64,000 nt of DNA from DASREM01 sp035652095 (GTDB lineage: Bacteria; Acidobacteriota; Terriglobia; Terriglobales; Acidobacteriaceae). The stretch is taken from positions 248,001 through 312,000 of the forward strand of contig DASREM010000028.1 in the NCBI GenBank assembly GCA_035652095.1, written 5' to 3'. The first letter of the stretch is position 1; the number at the start of each line of letters is the position of its first letter. Shown here one piece after another: positions 51,820-60,515 of this stretch. The position numbers were made by a program, and so were the translations under genes. Below the pieces are notes generated by a model. It was not told where the DNA came from. It searched no databases and saw only the letters and a program-made list of their open reading frames with translations.

Positions 51820-52577
51820 AACGCGCCGCTCGTTACATCATCTTCTACTCCGCGCTCTTGGGCGTATGGATCTTGCTCGCCGAGCTCAAGGTTTGGCCGC
51901 CCTATCTGTTTCCCACGCCCTGGGGTGTCGCCCAATCCTTGTGGGCCGGCTTTGCCGATCAGAGCTTTCTGATTGCCATCATCGTGAGTTTGAAGCGGGT
52001 TGTAATCGGCTACTCCATCTCGGTCGTGCTTGGGATGGTCCTCGGCCTTGGCGTCGCCAGCAACAAGTTCCTGGAAGAAACCATGGGCGGCCTGCTGGTC
52101 AGCCTGCAGAGCCTGCCCAGCATCTGTTGGTGGCCGCTGGCGCTGCTCTGGTTTGGCTTGAGCCAGAATGCAATCCTGTTCGTCGTGATTATGGGGTCTT
52201 TGCTTTCTGTCACCCTCGCCATGGAAGATGGGCGCAAGCAGATGCCCAAGATTTACGGCATGGCGGGACGCAATCTCGGCGCACGCGGCTTCCAGTTGTT
52301 CTGGCACGTCCTGGTACCCGCGAGCCTGCCGTTCATCGTGTCCGGCCTCAAGCAGGGATGGGCATTCGCGTGGCGCTCCCTGATCACCGCCGAGATGCTT
52401 TACCTTAGCCTCGGTCTTGGGCAGGTACTGATGATGGGCCGCGACCTGAATGACATGAGCCAGGTCCTGGCAGTCATGATCCTGATCATCGCCCTCGGCT
52501 ACGTCGTGGATGGACTGGTGTTCAAGACCATCGAGCGCCGCCTGCAGCACAAGTGGGGACTAGTCGCCGCCAGCTGA
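51816..52577 (+). CDS. ABC importer permease (SsuC/TauC type)
   Basis: A 253-residue membrane subunit with five or six helices and the BPD-transporter EAA-like loop around GMAGRNLGARGFQLFWHVLVPASLPF. The helix LQSLPSICWWPLALLWFGL is typical of the sulfonate/nitrate/taurine permeases. It completes the importer encoded by the two preceding genes. Confidence 0.93.
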   Translation: MKRAARYIIFYSALLGVWILLAELKVWPPYLFPTPWGVAQSLWAGFADQSFLIAIIVSLKRVVIGYSISVVLGMVLGLGVASNKFLEETMGGLLVSLQSLPSICWWPLALLWFGLSQNAILFVVIMGSLLSVTLAMEDGRKQMPKIYGMAGRNLGARGFQLFWHVLVPASLPFIVSGLKQGWAFAWRSLITAEMLYLSLGLGQVLMMGRDLNDMSQVLAVMILIIALGYVVDGLVFKTIERRLQHKWGLVAAS

Positions 52578-52766
52578 GCAAGGATTCCCAGCGTCCGCTT
52601 GAGGTATGGTTCCAGGTTGTTCGGTTTGCGTCGTGAATCACTAGTCAACCGATAGACATACTGCACATTATCGTTAACATCCCTTCCGCTTTGCGGAGGT
52701 ACGAGGTGCCGGACCAGCAGTGCTGGTACTCTGCCGTTCTGAACACCACAAAGGAGCAGCATTTTC

Positions 52767-54488
52767 ATGCAAGGTCACCAGAAAGCTCTCGCGACAGTCG
52801 TGGCATTGTTCCTGGCTGCAGCCCTCTTTGCTCAATCCTCGCAGTCCTCTCCGGCCAGGGCGAAGAAAGCCGCCACCCGGAGGGGGACTGTCACTGTAAA
52901 GGACATTGAGGAATTGCGCGCCGCTCTGGCGGCGCAGCAGGAACAGATTCAGCAACTGCGCCAGGAAATGCAGAGCAAAGACTCTGCTTTGCAGGATGCT
53001 CGCCGGCAGGCGGAACAGGCGCAGCAACAGCTACAGCAGGCGCAATCCGCCGCGGGCGATGCGCAACAGAAGGCTCTGATTGCGCAGTCCGCAGCCGAGC
53101 AGCAGAAAGAAAATCTTGACCGCATCAACAGCACCTTGGCCGACCTGAAGACTTCGCTGGTAGGCACGGCTGTGACCGCGCAAGACGAGCAGAAGCGGGT
53201 CTCAGCTTTAGAAAGCCTCGTCGGCCGCTTCCGCCTCAACGGCGATATCCGGATCCGCGGCGAGAGTTTCTTCCAGGACTACAAGGGATTCGAGCCTCGC
53301 AACCGCGCCCGCGTGCGGGTCCGCTTCGGATTCGACGGCAGGCTGAATGAAGATTTCAGCGGCAGCGTGGCCATGGCGACCGGTTCGCTAGGCGATCCCA
53401 CCACCACCAACGAAACCTTCACCAATTTCTTCGACCGCAAGAGCATCGGCCTTGATAAGGCCTACATCACCTACAACCCGGTCGCGCATAACTGGTTGTC
53501 TGCTACTGGCGGCAAGTTTCCGTATTTGTGGCAGCGGACCCAGATGACCGGCGATCCCGACCTGAACCCGGAAGGCTTTGATGTCAAACTGTCCTTTAAC
53601 ACTCAGACGCCGCTGGTGAAGAACGTCACCGTCCAGGCATTCAACACCTTGTTCAACGAGGTCACCTCCGGCAGCGACTCCTACGCTCTCGGCGGCCAGA
53701 TTGCCGGCAAGTTGGAAGCAGGACCGTGGACCGCGACCGCCTCCTACATGGCCGAAAAGTGGAACGGTACCAGCGCGCTGCTCCAGGCCAGCGGCTTCGC
53801 GGTGCAGGCAACCACCGTCGGCTTCAGCAACGGCGGCACGACTACGACGATTCCGGCCACCGGGGAAGGTCCGGGCTGCGCAAAAGGCAGCGGCTCCGGC
53901 GGAAGCTTCCCCACGGTTCCTCCTTGCGCGTTCGCTCCCAATGGGGAGACGAATGCTGTCACCATCGGCGCCGATGGCAAGCCACGCTTCCTGTCGGGCT
54001 TCTTCTACTCCGATTTCATTCTCAGCAACCAGATCAAGACCGGCATGAGCCGTCTTCCTCTAAACCTGTTGCTGGAGTTCGAAGAAAACCTCGACGCCGC
54101 CAACCACCCCTACGACACCGGCGGAAAATTGATAACGTCGCTGGGCAAGCAAAACCAGGCTTACCTGGCAGACATCAGCGTGGGCCAGACTAAAAACCAG
54201 AACGATATCCAGGTCGGATACGCATGGCTTCGCGAGGAGCAGGATGCGGCGCTGGCGGCGTTCGCGGAAAGCGATCAGCGCGCCCCCACGAACATTCTCC
54301 AGCATCGCGTCTATGCGTTGTGGAAAGTGCGTGCCAATACCGTTGCCGGCTTAACCTGGTGGCACGGCCGAACGCTCAACAGCAACCTGCAGAACAACCC
54401 CGCAAGCCTCAACAAAACCATTACCAAGGCAGGGCAGACTGAGCCCTTCCTCAACCGCTTTCAATTTGACTTGATTTACACGTTCTGA
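52767..54488 (+). CDS. Outer-membrane porin with N-terminal coiled coil
   Basis: A 573-residue protein with a signal peptide (ATVVALFLAAALFAQ), a Gln-rich coiled coil at about 45-150 (AALAAQQEQIQQLRQEMQ), and a large beta-barrel (RFRLNGDIRIRGESFF, RARVRVRFGFDGRLNEDFSG, NRFQFDLIYTF) ending in phenylalanine. This is the layout of putative porins of the Porin_5-like group; the coiled coil may reach toward peptidoglycan. AAGGAG lies ten bases before the ATG. It follows the importer genes by 189 bp and could supply the outer-membrane step for the same substrate. Confidence 0.85.
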   Translation: MQGHQKALATVVALFLAAALFAQSSQSSPARAKKAATRRGTVTVKDIEELRAALAAQQEQIQQLRQEMQSKDSALQDARRQAEQAQQQLQQAQSAAGDAQQKALIAQSAAEQQKENLDRINSTLADLKTSLVGTAVTAQDEQKRVSALESLVGRFRLNGDIRIRGESFFQDYKGFEPRNRARVRVRFGFDGRLNEDFSGSVAMATGSLGDPTTTNETFTNFFDRKSIGLDKAYITYNPVAHNWLSATGGKFPYLWQRTQMTGDPDLNPEGFDVKLSFNTQTPLVKNVTVQAFNTLFNEVTSGSDSYALGGQIAGKLEAGPWTATASYMAEKWNGTSALLQASGFAVQATTVGFSNGGTTTTIPATGEGPGCAKGSGSGGSFPTVPPCAFAPNGETNAVTIGADGKPRFLSGFFYSDFILSNQIKTGMSRLPLNLLLEFEENLDAANHPYDTGGKLITSLGKQNQAYLADISVGQTKNQNDIQVGYAWLREEQDAALAAFAESDQRAPTNILQHRVYALWKVRANTVAGLTWWHGRTLNSNLQNNPASLNKTITKAGQTEPFLNRFQFDLIYTF

Positions 54489-54569
54489 CGATTGTTGCAC
54501 GTCGGCTGTTTCCAGAATTCGGACGGACCTTCAACCCGGCCGGTTTCGAGCTGAACTCTTTGCCCGCGG

Positions 54570-54621
54570 GCAGGGTCAGACGTCAAAGATCTTGAAGTCT
54601 GCCGGCGGCGTCTGACCCTGC
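54570..54621. repeat. 13-bp inverted repeat across the end of the phosphoesterase gene
   Basis: GCAGGGTCAGACG at 54570-54582 and its exact complement at 54609-54621, 26 bp apart, overlapping the stop at 54576. No T-run follows on either strand. It could act as a bidirectional stem for the two convergent transcripts. Confidence 0.6.
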
Positions 54622-55283
54622 AACAAGGTAATAGCAACATTGTGCACCGGAATCCCGCCCACCGTTTTTCCTTCAAGGCTGCCATGATGGGCGTGGCCAT
54701 GGACGACCAGGTCGGCGCCGTGGCGGTCCACCACCTCCGCCAAGCGCGAGGTCCCCAGGAAACAGAAAATCTCCGGCGCTTCTCCCTGTACCGTGCCGAT
54801 GATCGGGGAATAGTGCAGCACCACCACCCGCTTCTTGGTCCGTAACTGTGACATGGCCCGCTCCAGCTTCAGCGCCTCGTCAATGGACGCGCGAACGAAG
54901 GTCTTGATCTCCGGTTCGCCGAATGCGGTCAGCACGCCACGGCCGAACCCGCCCACAAAGCCCTTGGTCCCGGCAAAGCCCACGCCGTCGCGCTCGTAAA
55001 TGTTCCCGTCCAGCACCTTGATGCCTTCGTTGCTCATCATCTTCATCAGGTCGGCTTCGCATCCGCTCTCGTAATCATGGTTCCCGAGCACTGCGATGAT
55101 GGGAACCCGCACTCGCACCAGCGCATTGAGGAGAGGCTCCATTTCGCTGGGCTTGCCGTAGTTGGTCAGGTCGCCGGCCAGTACCAGCACGTCGGCCTGG
55201 TCGCGCACCCGTGCAAGCTGGTCCTGAAGCGCAGGACGTCCCTGGGCGGAGAAATGTAGGTCAGCCGTCGCGGCAATTCTCAT
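54576..55283 (-). CDS. Calcineurin-like metallophosphoesterase
   Basis: A 235-residue cytoplasmic hydrolase with all metal-ligand blocks of the family: TADLHFS, GDLTNYG, GNHDYESG and the paired HGHAHHG. A lysine or valine-rich VVVLHYSPI strand supplies another histidine. Possible substrates are phosphodiesters or nucleotides; not determinable. It follows the nucleotidyltransferase-like gene by 10 bp, so the two are probably one transcript. Confidence 0.9.
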   Translation of the reverse strand: MRIAATADLHFSAQGRPALQDQLARVRDQADVLVLAGDLTNYGKPSEMEPLLNALVRVRVPIIAVLGNHDYESGCEADLMKMMSNEGIKVLDGNIYERDGVGFAGTKGFVGGFGRGVLTAFGEPEIKTFVRASIDEALKLERAMSQLRTKKRVVVLHYSPIIGTVQGEAPEIFCFLGTSRLAEVVDRHGADLVVHGHAHHGSLEGKTVGGIPVHNVAITLLQGQTPPADFKIFDV

Positions 55284-55293
55284 AGATCTGAAC

Positions 55294-56202
55294 TTAACTG
55301 GCCTTGCGTTGCTCTAACCGGATTTTGCCATTCTGCATCCGGCGCTGCCGATATTCATCCAGAATGTTGTCCAAACCCCACTCGTTCATATCAATGGAAA
55401 ACATGTTCTCGTCAATCAGGCTGCCCCGGAACCGAGCTTCGGGGTTGGGATTCTCCAGGGCCAGCGCAAATCGGTTCAGCAGGTCATTCCAGAGCCAGGC
55501 CGGCACGTAGTTGGTTTGGGCCGGATAGACATAGCGGTACAGCATCAAGGCCCAGAGCAGCACCTCCCAATGTTCGCCCGCCAGGTCAAGGATCCGATGC
55601 CAATCCAGGTTGCCCCTGGTACCGTAGATGACATGCGCGATGTCGGCCCCGTCAAAGCGTTCGCGCCGGGTAACGAACAATTTGGAACTGATCAGTTCCT
55701 CGGGAGCCAGCACTTTGGTGGGGACGCCCATGATCTCGGCAGGGAACGCCCGATCGATCCACGACTGGTCCACCAGGATCACGGCGTTACTCATGCCTGT
55801 AATCAGGTCCACGAAATAGTCGTCGCGCCGTGCCTTGGCCAGCCATACCGGATCGGTGATCTCGGTTTCGAAGCCGCGCTCCTTCAACCCGCTGAGCGCG
55901 ATCGGCACGTCGTTGGCACTGAGAAACACATCCAGATCTTTCGTGTACCGGCAAATGCCGGTGTGCTCCCGCAGCGCAAAGGCTCCCGAGACCGCGTAGG
56001 GAACGCCTTTCTCGTTGAGAACTTCCAGTACCTCTCGGTACAGACTCTCCTGCTCCCTCGTGATCAGCGGAGGCTCGGAGGAGGTCTGCGGGGGACTCGG
56101 CGACGGGTGGTTGGCTTCTTCAGGCACGAAGCGCTTGGATGTGCTTTTCCATGAACAGGTTGCGTTTGCAAGAAGAAGCTGCCCACAGTTCTGCCGGTGC
56201 AC
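55294..56202 (-). CDS. Nucleotidyltransferase-fold protein
   Basis: A 302-residue protein with a nucleotidyltransferase-like core: YAVSGAFALREHTG, then the metal aspartates in TKDLDVFL, and DYFVDLI further on, followed by a helical C-terminal part. The pattern resembles the AbiEii-like/DUF6036 group rather than a known antibiotic-modifying enzyme. The first 45 residues are low complexity and the start (GTG at 56202) is uncertain; another GTG lies 25 codons on. No matching antitoxin gene is adjacent. Confidence 0.72.
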   Translation of the reverse strand: MHRQNCGQLLLANATCSWKSTSKRFVPEEANHPSPSPPQTSSEPPLITREQESLYREVLEVLNEKGVPYAVSGAFALREHTGICRYTKDLDVFLSANDVPIALSGLKERGFETEITDPVWLAKARRDDYFVDLITGMSNAVILVDQSWIDRAFPAEIMGVPTKVLAPEELISSKLFVTRRERFDGADIAHVIYGTRGNLDWHRILDLAGEHWEVLLWALMLYRYVYPAQTNYVPAWLWNDLLNRFALALENPNPEARFRGSLIDENMFSIDMNEWGLDNILDEYRQRRMQNGKIRLEQRKAS

Positions 56203-56245
56203 ACAACTGTCTCACGGCTGTTTCGCATCCTTAATGCGAACAGCC

Positions 56246-57049
56246 ATGTCCTCCTTGACCGGTCCCCTCACAGACAAGCTTGAGTACGACTCCTCTTCGA
56301 ACCATGCCGCTGTCGCGCAACGCGTGGCAGAGCTGGGCGAATGGTTTCACAACCTCGACTTGAATGGAGTGTCTACCGCCCCCCATCATTTTCTCGGCGA
56401 TTTCCCCAACATCAAATGGAAGTATCTCGAGCACTCGATCCCGGCCGACCTCTCCGGAGCGACCGTGCTCGACTTGGGATGCAACGCTGGCTTTTATTCC
56501 ATCCAGATGAAGAGGCGCGGCGCCTCGCGGGTGCTGGGAATTGATGTGGATGACCGTTATCTGAACCAGGCGCGGTTTGCGGCTAAGACCCTTGAGCTGG
56601 ATATCGAATTTCAAAAACGTTCGGTGTACGACGTCGACCAGATTGATGGGCAATTTGATTACGTTTTCTTTATGGGCGTGTTCTATCACCTGCGTTATCC
56701 CTTGTTTTGCCTCGATAAGGTCATAAAGAAAGTCCGCAGCCGCCTGATCTTTCAAACCATGATCCGGGGTTCGCAGGAATCGCACAGCCCCGCCGAAGAT
56801 TATCCCTTTTGGAACCAGGACATTTTTCGCGAACAGAGTTTTCCAGCGATGTACTTCATCGAAAAAAGCTATTCCAACGATCCTACCAACTGGTGGATTC
56901 CGAATCGGGCCGCGGTAGAGGGCATGCTGCGCAGTTCCGGCCTGGAATTACTGGACCATCCCGAGGCCGAGACCTGGATTTGTGCTCCACGCAACGTGAC
57001 CCGCAACAACCGTTACGTTGTTGATATGGAATTGGACGGCACGCTGTAG
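56246..57049 (+). CDS. SAM-dependent methyltransferase (TIGR04290-like)
   Basis: A 267-residue methyltransferase. The SAM-binding motif is VLDLGCNAGFYSIQMKRRGA, with acidic motif GIDVDDRYL and post-motif YVFFMGVFYHLRYPLF. The opening GEWFHNLDLNGVSTAPHHFLGDFP matches, from memory, the CmoB-like family called TIGR04290. It begins the cluster of sugar-modifying genes and is divergent from the nucleotidyltransferase gene. An ATG four codons upstream is an alternative start; neither has a clear ribosome-binding site. Confidence 0.88.
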   Translation: MSSLTGPLTDKLEYDSSSNHAAVAQRVAELGEWFHNLDLNGVSTAPHHFLGDFPNIKWKYLEHSIPADLSGATVLDLGCNAGFYSIQMKRRGASRVLGIDVDDRYLNQARFAAKTLELDIEFQKRSVYDVDQIDGQFDYVFFMGVFYHLRYPLFCLDKVIKKVRSRLIFQTMIRGSQESHSPAEDYPFWNQDIFREQSFPAMYFIEKSYSNDPTNWWIPNRAAVEGMLRSSGLELLDHPEAETWICAPRNVTRNNRYVVDMELDGTL

Positions 57050-57076
57050 ATCCCGCACGTCGCAAGAGAGGACCGG

Positions 57077-58036
57077 ATGGTTGAAGCTGTAATGTTGTGG
57101 AACGAACCTAACAACCTTTCCCACTGGGATTTCCAGATTGATCCCGATTGGAAGGCGTTTTCACGAATGACGATTGCGGCTGCGCGTGCGATCCGGCGGA
57201 TCAATCCAAAACTGCCGATTGTGCTTGGTGGGATATCACCCATTGATCCCAATTTCATCTGTCTGCTGAAGAGCGAAGGCGTTCTCGACGTACTGGATGT
57301 GGTCGCGGTGCACGGCTTTCCTTTGGACTGGAATCACTGGAGCATCCACGATTGGCCGCGCAAGATTGACGAGATCCGCGAAGTGACTGACAAGCCGGTC
57401 TGGGTGTCGGAGGCTGGCGCTTCGTCGTTCGGCGCCGAGGAAGTTCAGGTGTTCGGTATGAAACGCACCGCAGAACTGCTGCTTCCAATCGTCGATCGGG
57501 TGCACTGGTATAGCCTGTTCGATCTGCCCGCGTCATGGACCGCGACGACCCGTCACAAAGAGGCAGAAGGAAGCGCCTATTACCGGCATTACTACATGGG
57601 CCTGATCAGGGAAGACGGTACACCCAAGGCTGCCAGCAGTTGCTTTCCCGCCGGATTGGGATTGTGCCAGTGGTTTCACTTCGAAGATCCGCGCCTTGAA
57701 CTGGGTGTTCAATGGCTGCGTAAGCTCGGCGTGCGCCACTTGCGCACGGGCGTGAGCTGGGCAGACTCATTTCGTCCCAACGCGCAACCCTGGTTCGACC
57801 GTCAAATGAGCGCGCTCGAGGAATTTCAGACCACCATGACTCTGTGCTTCACCCCGGAGCATCTCGGAATTGCGCCCCACTACACGAGTCCCCCGAAGCG
57901 CGCCGAAGATTTTGCGGAGTTCGCAGCGTGGGCTGTCGAACGTTACGCGCCATCCGGCGTCAAAAACCCCTCGCCCCCCGATACTATTGTGTCAACTCGA
58001 AAGCGCGAGCAAACTCTGGTTTCCGCGCAAGACTGA
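57077..58036 (+). CDS. Glycoside-hydrolase-like (GH39/clan GH-A-type) protein, apparent permutation
   Basis: A 319-residue cytoplasmic protein without signal peptide. Residues 6-14 (MLWNEPNNL) carry the Asn-Glu acid/base motif that normally follows the fourth barrel strand, and VSEAGASSFG (about 110-120) carries a likely nucleophile Glu. The second half (ELGVQWLRKLGVRHLRTGVS to TLCFTPEHLG) reads like the first strands of such a barrel. The barrel order thus looks circularly permuted; similar permuted relatives appear, from memory, with TIGR04290 genes. AGAGAGGA precedes the ATG. The last 25 residues are low complexity. Substrate unknown. Confidence 0.75.
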   Translation: MVEAVMLWNEPNNLSHWDFQIDPDWKAFSRMTIAAARAIRRINPKLPIVLGGISPIDPNFICLLKSEGVLDVLDVVAVHGFPLDWNHWSIHDWPRKIDEIREVTDKPVWVSEAGASSFGAEEVQVFGMKRTAELLLPIVDRVHWYSLFDLPASWTATTRHKEAEGSAYYRHYYMGLIREDGTPKAASSCFPAGLGLCQWFHFEDPRLELGVQWLRKLGVRHLRTGVSWADSFRPNAQPWFDRQMSALEEFQTTMTLCFTPEHLGIAPHYTSPPKRAEDFAEFAAWAVERYAPSGVKNPSPPDTIVSTRKREQTLVSAQD

Positions 58037-58275
58037 AAATTCGAAATGTCGGGGCGTGCGACTCGCTCTCGCCGCCCGTCCACAAGGCTACACGAGCGCC
58101 AAAAACCAACTCAGACGTACCAAGCTCGGGGTAGACATCTTACCTGTAAGTACTTTCATCCAAGCCACGCCTGCCGAAACTAGCCGTGCGTAGTACTGAG
58201 CACCAGTTTCGGTGCACTTCAAAGCGCCGTTCGGAAATATCGCGGCCGGGTTCTGGAAAGAAGGAGCAAGGGTAA

Positions 58276-59397
58276 GTGAATAGTAAACAAATTCTGATTA
58301 CGGGAGGCGCCGGATTCGTTGGTTCGCATACCGCCGATGCGCTGATCCAGCGCGGGCATAAGGTTCGCATTTTCGATAATCTCAGCGAGCAAGTTCATCC
58401 TGCGGGAATTCCCGACTACCTTCCGGCGGAAGCGGAATTCATACGCGGAGACGTACGCGATCCTGCTGCCCTGGCCAGAGCGGTTCGGGGGGTGGATGTG
58501 GTCTACCACTTTGCCGCTGCCGTCGGCGTGGGCCAGTCCATGTACCAGATCGCCGAATACACGGCCGTCAACAACCAGGGAACTGCGAACCTGCTGCAGG
58601 CGATTCTGGATACCCGGTCGCATCCGGGAAAATTGATTGTCGCCTCCTCCATGTCCATCTACGGCGAGGGTCGGTATCTCTGCGAACATTGCGGCGAGGT
58701 CAAGCCGCCTCCGCGCCCCCTCGAGCAGCTGAAAGAGAAACGCTGGGAGACGCTTTGCCCCGATTGCGGAACCTCGCTGAAGCCGGTTCCAACCAACGAG
58801 CGCAAGCCCCTGCAGAGCACCTCTGTCTACGCGCTCTCCAAAAAGGACCAGGAAGAGATGATGCTGCTGTTCGGGCGCACCTATGAAATTCCCGTGGTCG
58901 CGCTGCGCTACTTCAATATTTACGGCACCCGTCAATCGCTCTCCAATCCATATACCGGCGTCGCCGCGATTTTCGCCTCGCGGTTGATGAACGGGCACGC
59001 TCCGATGATTTTCGAAGACGGTATGCAGATGCGCGACTTCGTCAGCGTGCGCGATGTGGTGCAGGCAAACTTGCTGGCCATGGAGAAGTCTGCCGCCGAT
59101 GGGAGCGCTCTCAACGTCGGCTCTGGCCATCCGGTCACCATCCACCAGATCGCCGCCGAACTCGGGCGTGCACTGAAAGTTAGAGTTCCCAGCAACGTCA
59201 CCGGAAAGTATCGCGCCGGCGATATTCGACACTGCTTCGGCGACATTTCGGCCATTTCGACCCTGCTTGGATACAAGCCCAAAGTGAGTTTGAAGCAGGG
59301 GATCGAGGAGTTGGTCGGATGGCTTCAGTCGCAGCAGGCTGACGATCGCGTCGAAGAGGCAATGCAGACGCTCAACGTACACGGACTTGTGGCTTAA
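58276..59397 (+). CDS. NAD-dependent sugar-nucleotide epimerase/dehydratase with zinc-ribbon insert
   Basis: A 373-residue extended SDR enzyme. NAD site GGAGFVGSH, catalytic serine region ASSMSIYG, and Y185-x3-K189 (YALSK). Between the serine and tyrosine lies a 45-residue insert with C136-x2-C139 and C161-x2-C164, a zinc ribbon not present in GalE or RmlB. The substrate-binding part (RYFNIYGTRQSLSNPYTGV) is typical. Starts with GTG after AAGGAG. Acts on a nucleotide sugar of unknown identity. Confidence 0.9.
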   Translation: MNSKQILITGGAGFVGSHTADALIQRGHKVRIFDNLSEQVHPAGIPDYLPAEAEFIRGDVRDPAALARAVRGVDVVYHFAAAVGVGQSMYQIAEYTAVNNQGTANLLQAILDTRSHPGKLIVASSMSIYGEGRYLCEHCGEVKPPPRPLEQLKEKRWETLCPDCGTSLKPVPTNERKPLQSTSVYALSKKDQEEMMLLFGRTYEIPVVALRYFNIYGTRQSLSNPYTGVAAIFASRLMNGHAPMIFEDGMQMRDFVSVRDVVQANLLAMEKSAADGSALNVGSGHPVTIHQIAAELGRALKVRVPSNVTGKYRAGDIRHCFGDISAISTLLGYKPKVSLKQGIEELVGWLQSQQADDRVEEAMQTLNVHGLVA

Positions 59398-59411
59398 GGA
59401 AAGAAAGAGTG

Positions 59412-60515
59412 ATGAATAAGTTAGTTCCGTTCCGATCCATCGTGATTTTCGGGGGAGCCGGATTCGTTGGTTCCAACTGGGCCCATTGGTTGTTGAACCA
59501 CACCGATGCCAGGATCCACATTTATGACAATCTGTCGCGGCGTGGAGTGCACCGCAACCTGCGCTGGCTGCAACAGCAAGCCGGAGATGCCGATCGGCTG
59601 AAAGTCACCATCGGCGACGTGCGTGACGCGGCGCTGGTCAACCGCGCGGTGCAGACTGCGACCGAGATCTACCACTTTGCCGCGCAGGTCGCTGTAACTT
59701 CCTCGGTGCAGGACCCCCGCTTCGACTTCGAAGTGAATGTCGGAGGAACGCTGAACATCTTGGAGGCCGCGCGCAAAAGTGGACGTCGTCCTTTCCTGCT
59801 TTTCACCTCTACTAACAAGGTGTACGGCCATCTCAATTTCAAGCGGTTGGTGGCGCGCGCCCAGCGTTACGACTGCCCCGACGAGCGCGGCGTGAACGAA
59901 TCGCAACCACTGGATCTTTATTCTCCCTATGGATGCTCGAAAGGTGCGGCCGACCAATACGTTCGCGATTACAGCCGCATCTTCGGATTGCCCACGGTTG
60001 TGTTGCGCATGTCCTGTATCGCGGGACAGCGGCAGTTTGGAAACGAAGACCAAGGGTGGGTCGCGCATTTCTTGTATTCCGCGCTGGAGGACCGTGCGCT
60101 CACGATCTATGGGGACGGGCGGCAGGTGCGCGACATCTTGTGCGTTGACGACCTGGTTCGAGCCTTCGAGGCGGTGCGCGCCAACACTACTAAAACACAA
60201 GGTCAGATCTATAACGTTGGGGGCGGCCGGCGCAACGCTGTCTCCCTGCTGGAACTCATTGATGAAATCGAGAACATGACCGGCAAGAGCCTGCGTTTGC
60301 AGATGCAAAAGGCGCGCCCCGGAGATCAACTCTACTACGTGACCGACACCTCGAAGTTGAAAGAGCATGTGGGGTGGGAGCCGCGCATCGGAACCCGCGA
60401 AATTCTCGAACGCATTCACGACTGGTGGATGGAGAACCGCGAGTACGTGTCAAGTACCAGCGTCGCTGCGCAAGCGCAACCTGGATTGCAGCCGGTCAGC
60501 GGAGCCGTTTCATGA
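59412..60515 (+). CDS. NAD-dependent epimerase/dehydratase (CDP-paratose 2-epimerase-like)
   Basis: A 367-residue SDR enzyme with NAD motif GGAGFVGSN, serine/threonine region FTSTNKVYG and the YGCSK catalytic pair. The SPYGCSKGAADQYVRDYSR and VLRMSCIAGQRQFGNEDQGW segments resemble CDP-tyvelose/paratose epimerases of O-antigen pathways. It starts 14 bp after the preceding SDR gene (ATG at 59412; GTG at 59409 possible) and overlaps the radical SAM gene by 4 bp, indicating a shared pathway. Confidence 0.9.
   Translation: MNKLVPFRSIVIFGGAGFVGSNWAHWLLNHTDARIHIYDNLSRRGVHRNLRWLQQQAGDADRLKVTIGDVRDAALVNRAVQTATEIYHFAAQVAVTSSVQDPRFDFEVNVGGTLNILEAARKSGRRPFLLFTSTNKVYGHLNFKRLVARAQRYDCPDERGVNESQPLDLYSPYGCSKGAADQYVRDYSRIFGLPTVVLRMSCIAGQRQFGNEDQGWVAHFLYSALEDRALTIYGDGRQVRDILCVDDLVRAFEAVRANTTKTQGQIYNVGGGRRNAVSLLELIDEIENMTGKSLRLQMQKARPGDQLYYVTDTSKLKEHVGWEPRIGTREILERIHDWWMENREYVSSTSVAAQAQPGLQPVSGAVS

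Noticed and set aside
52640..52665. Second Rrf2 site upstream of the porin (ATAGACAT resembles the AATAGACTT arm)
   Set aside because: Only one half-site resembles the palindrome; the opposite arm does not match, so it is too weak to call.
55294..56202. Toxin of an abortive-infection toxin-antitoxin pair
   Set aside because: The fold is similar to AbiEii-type nucleotidyltransferases, but no antitoxin gene is adjacent and the partner is a metallophosphoesterase.
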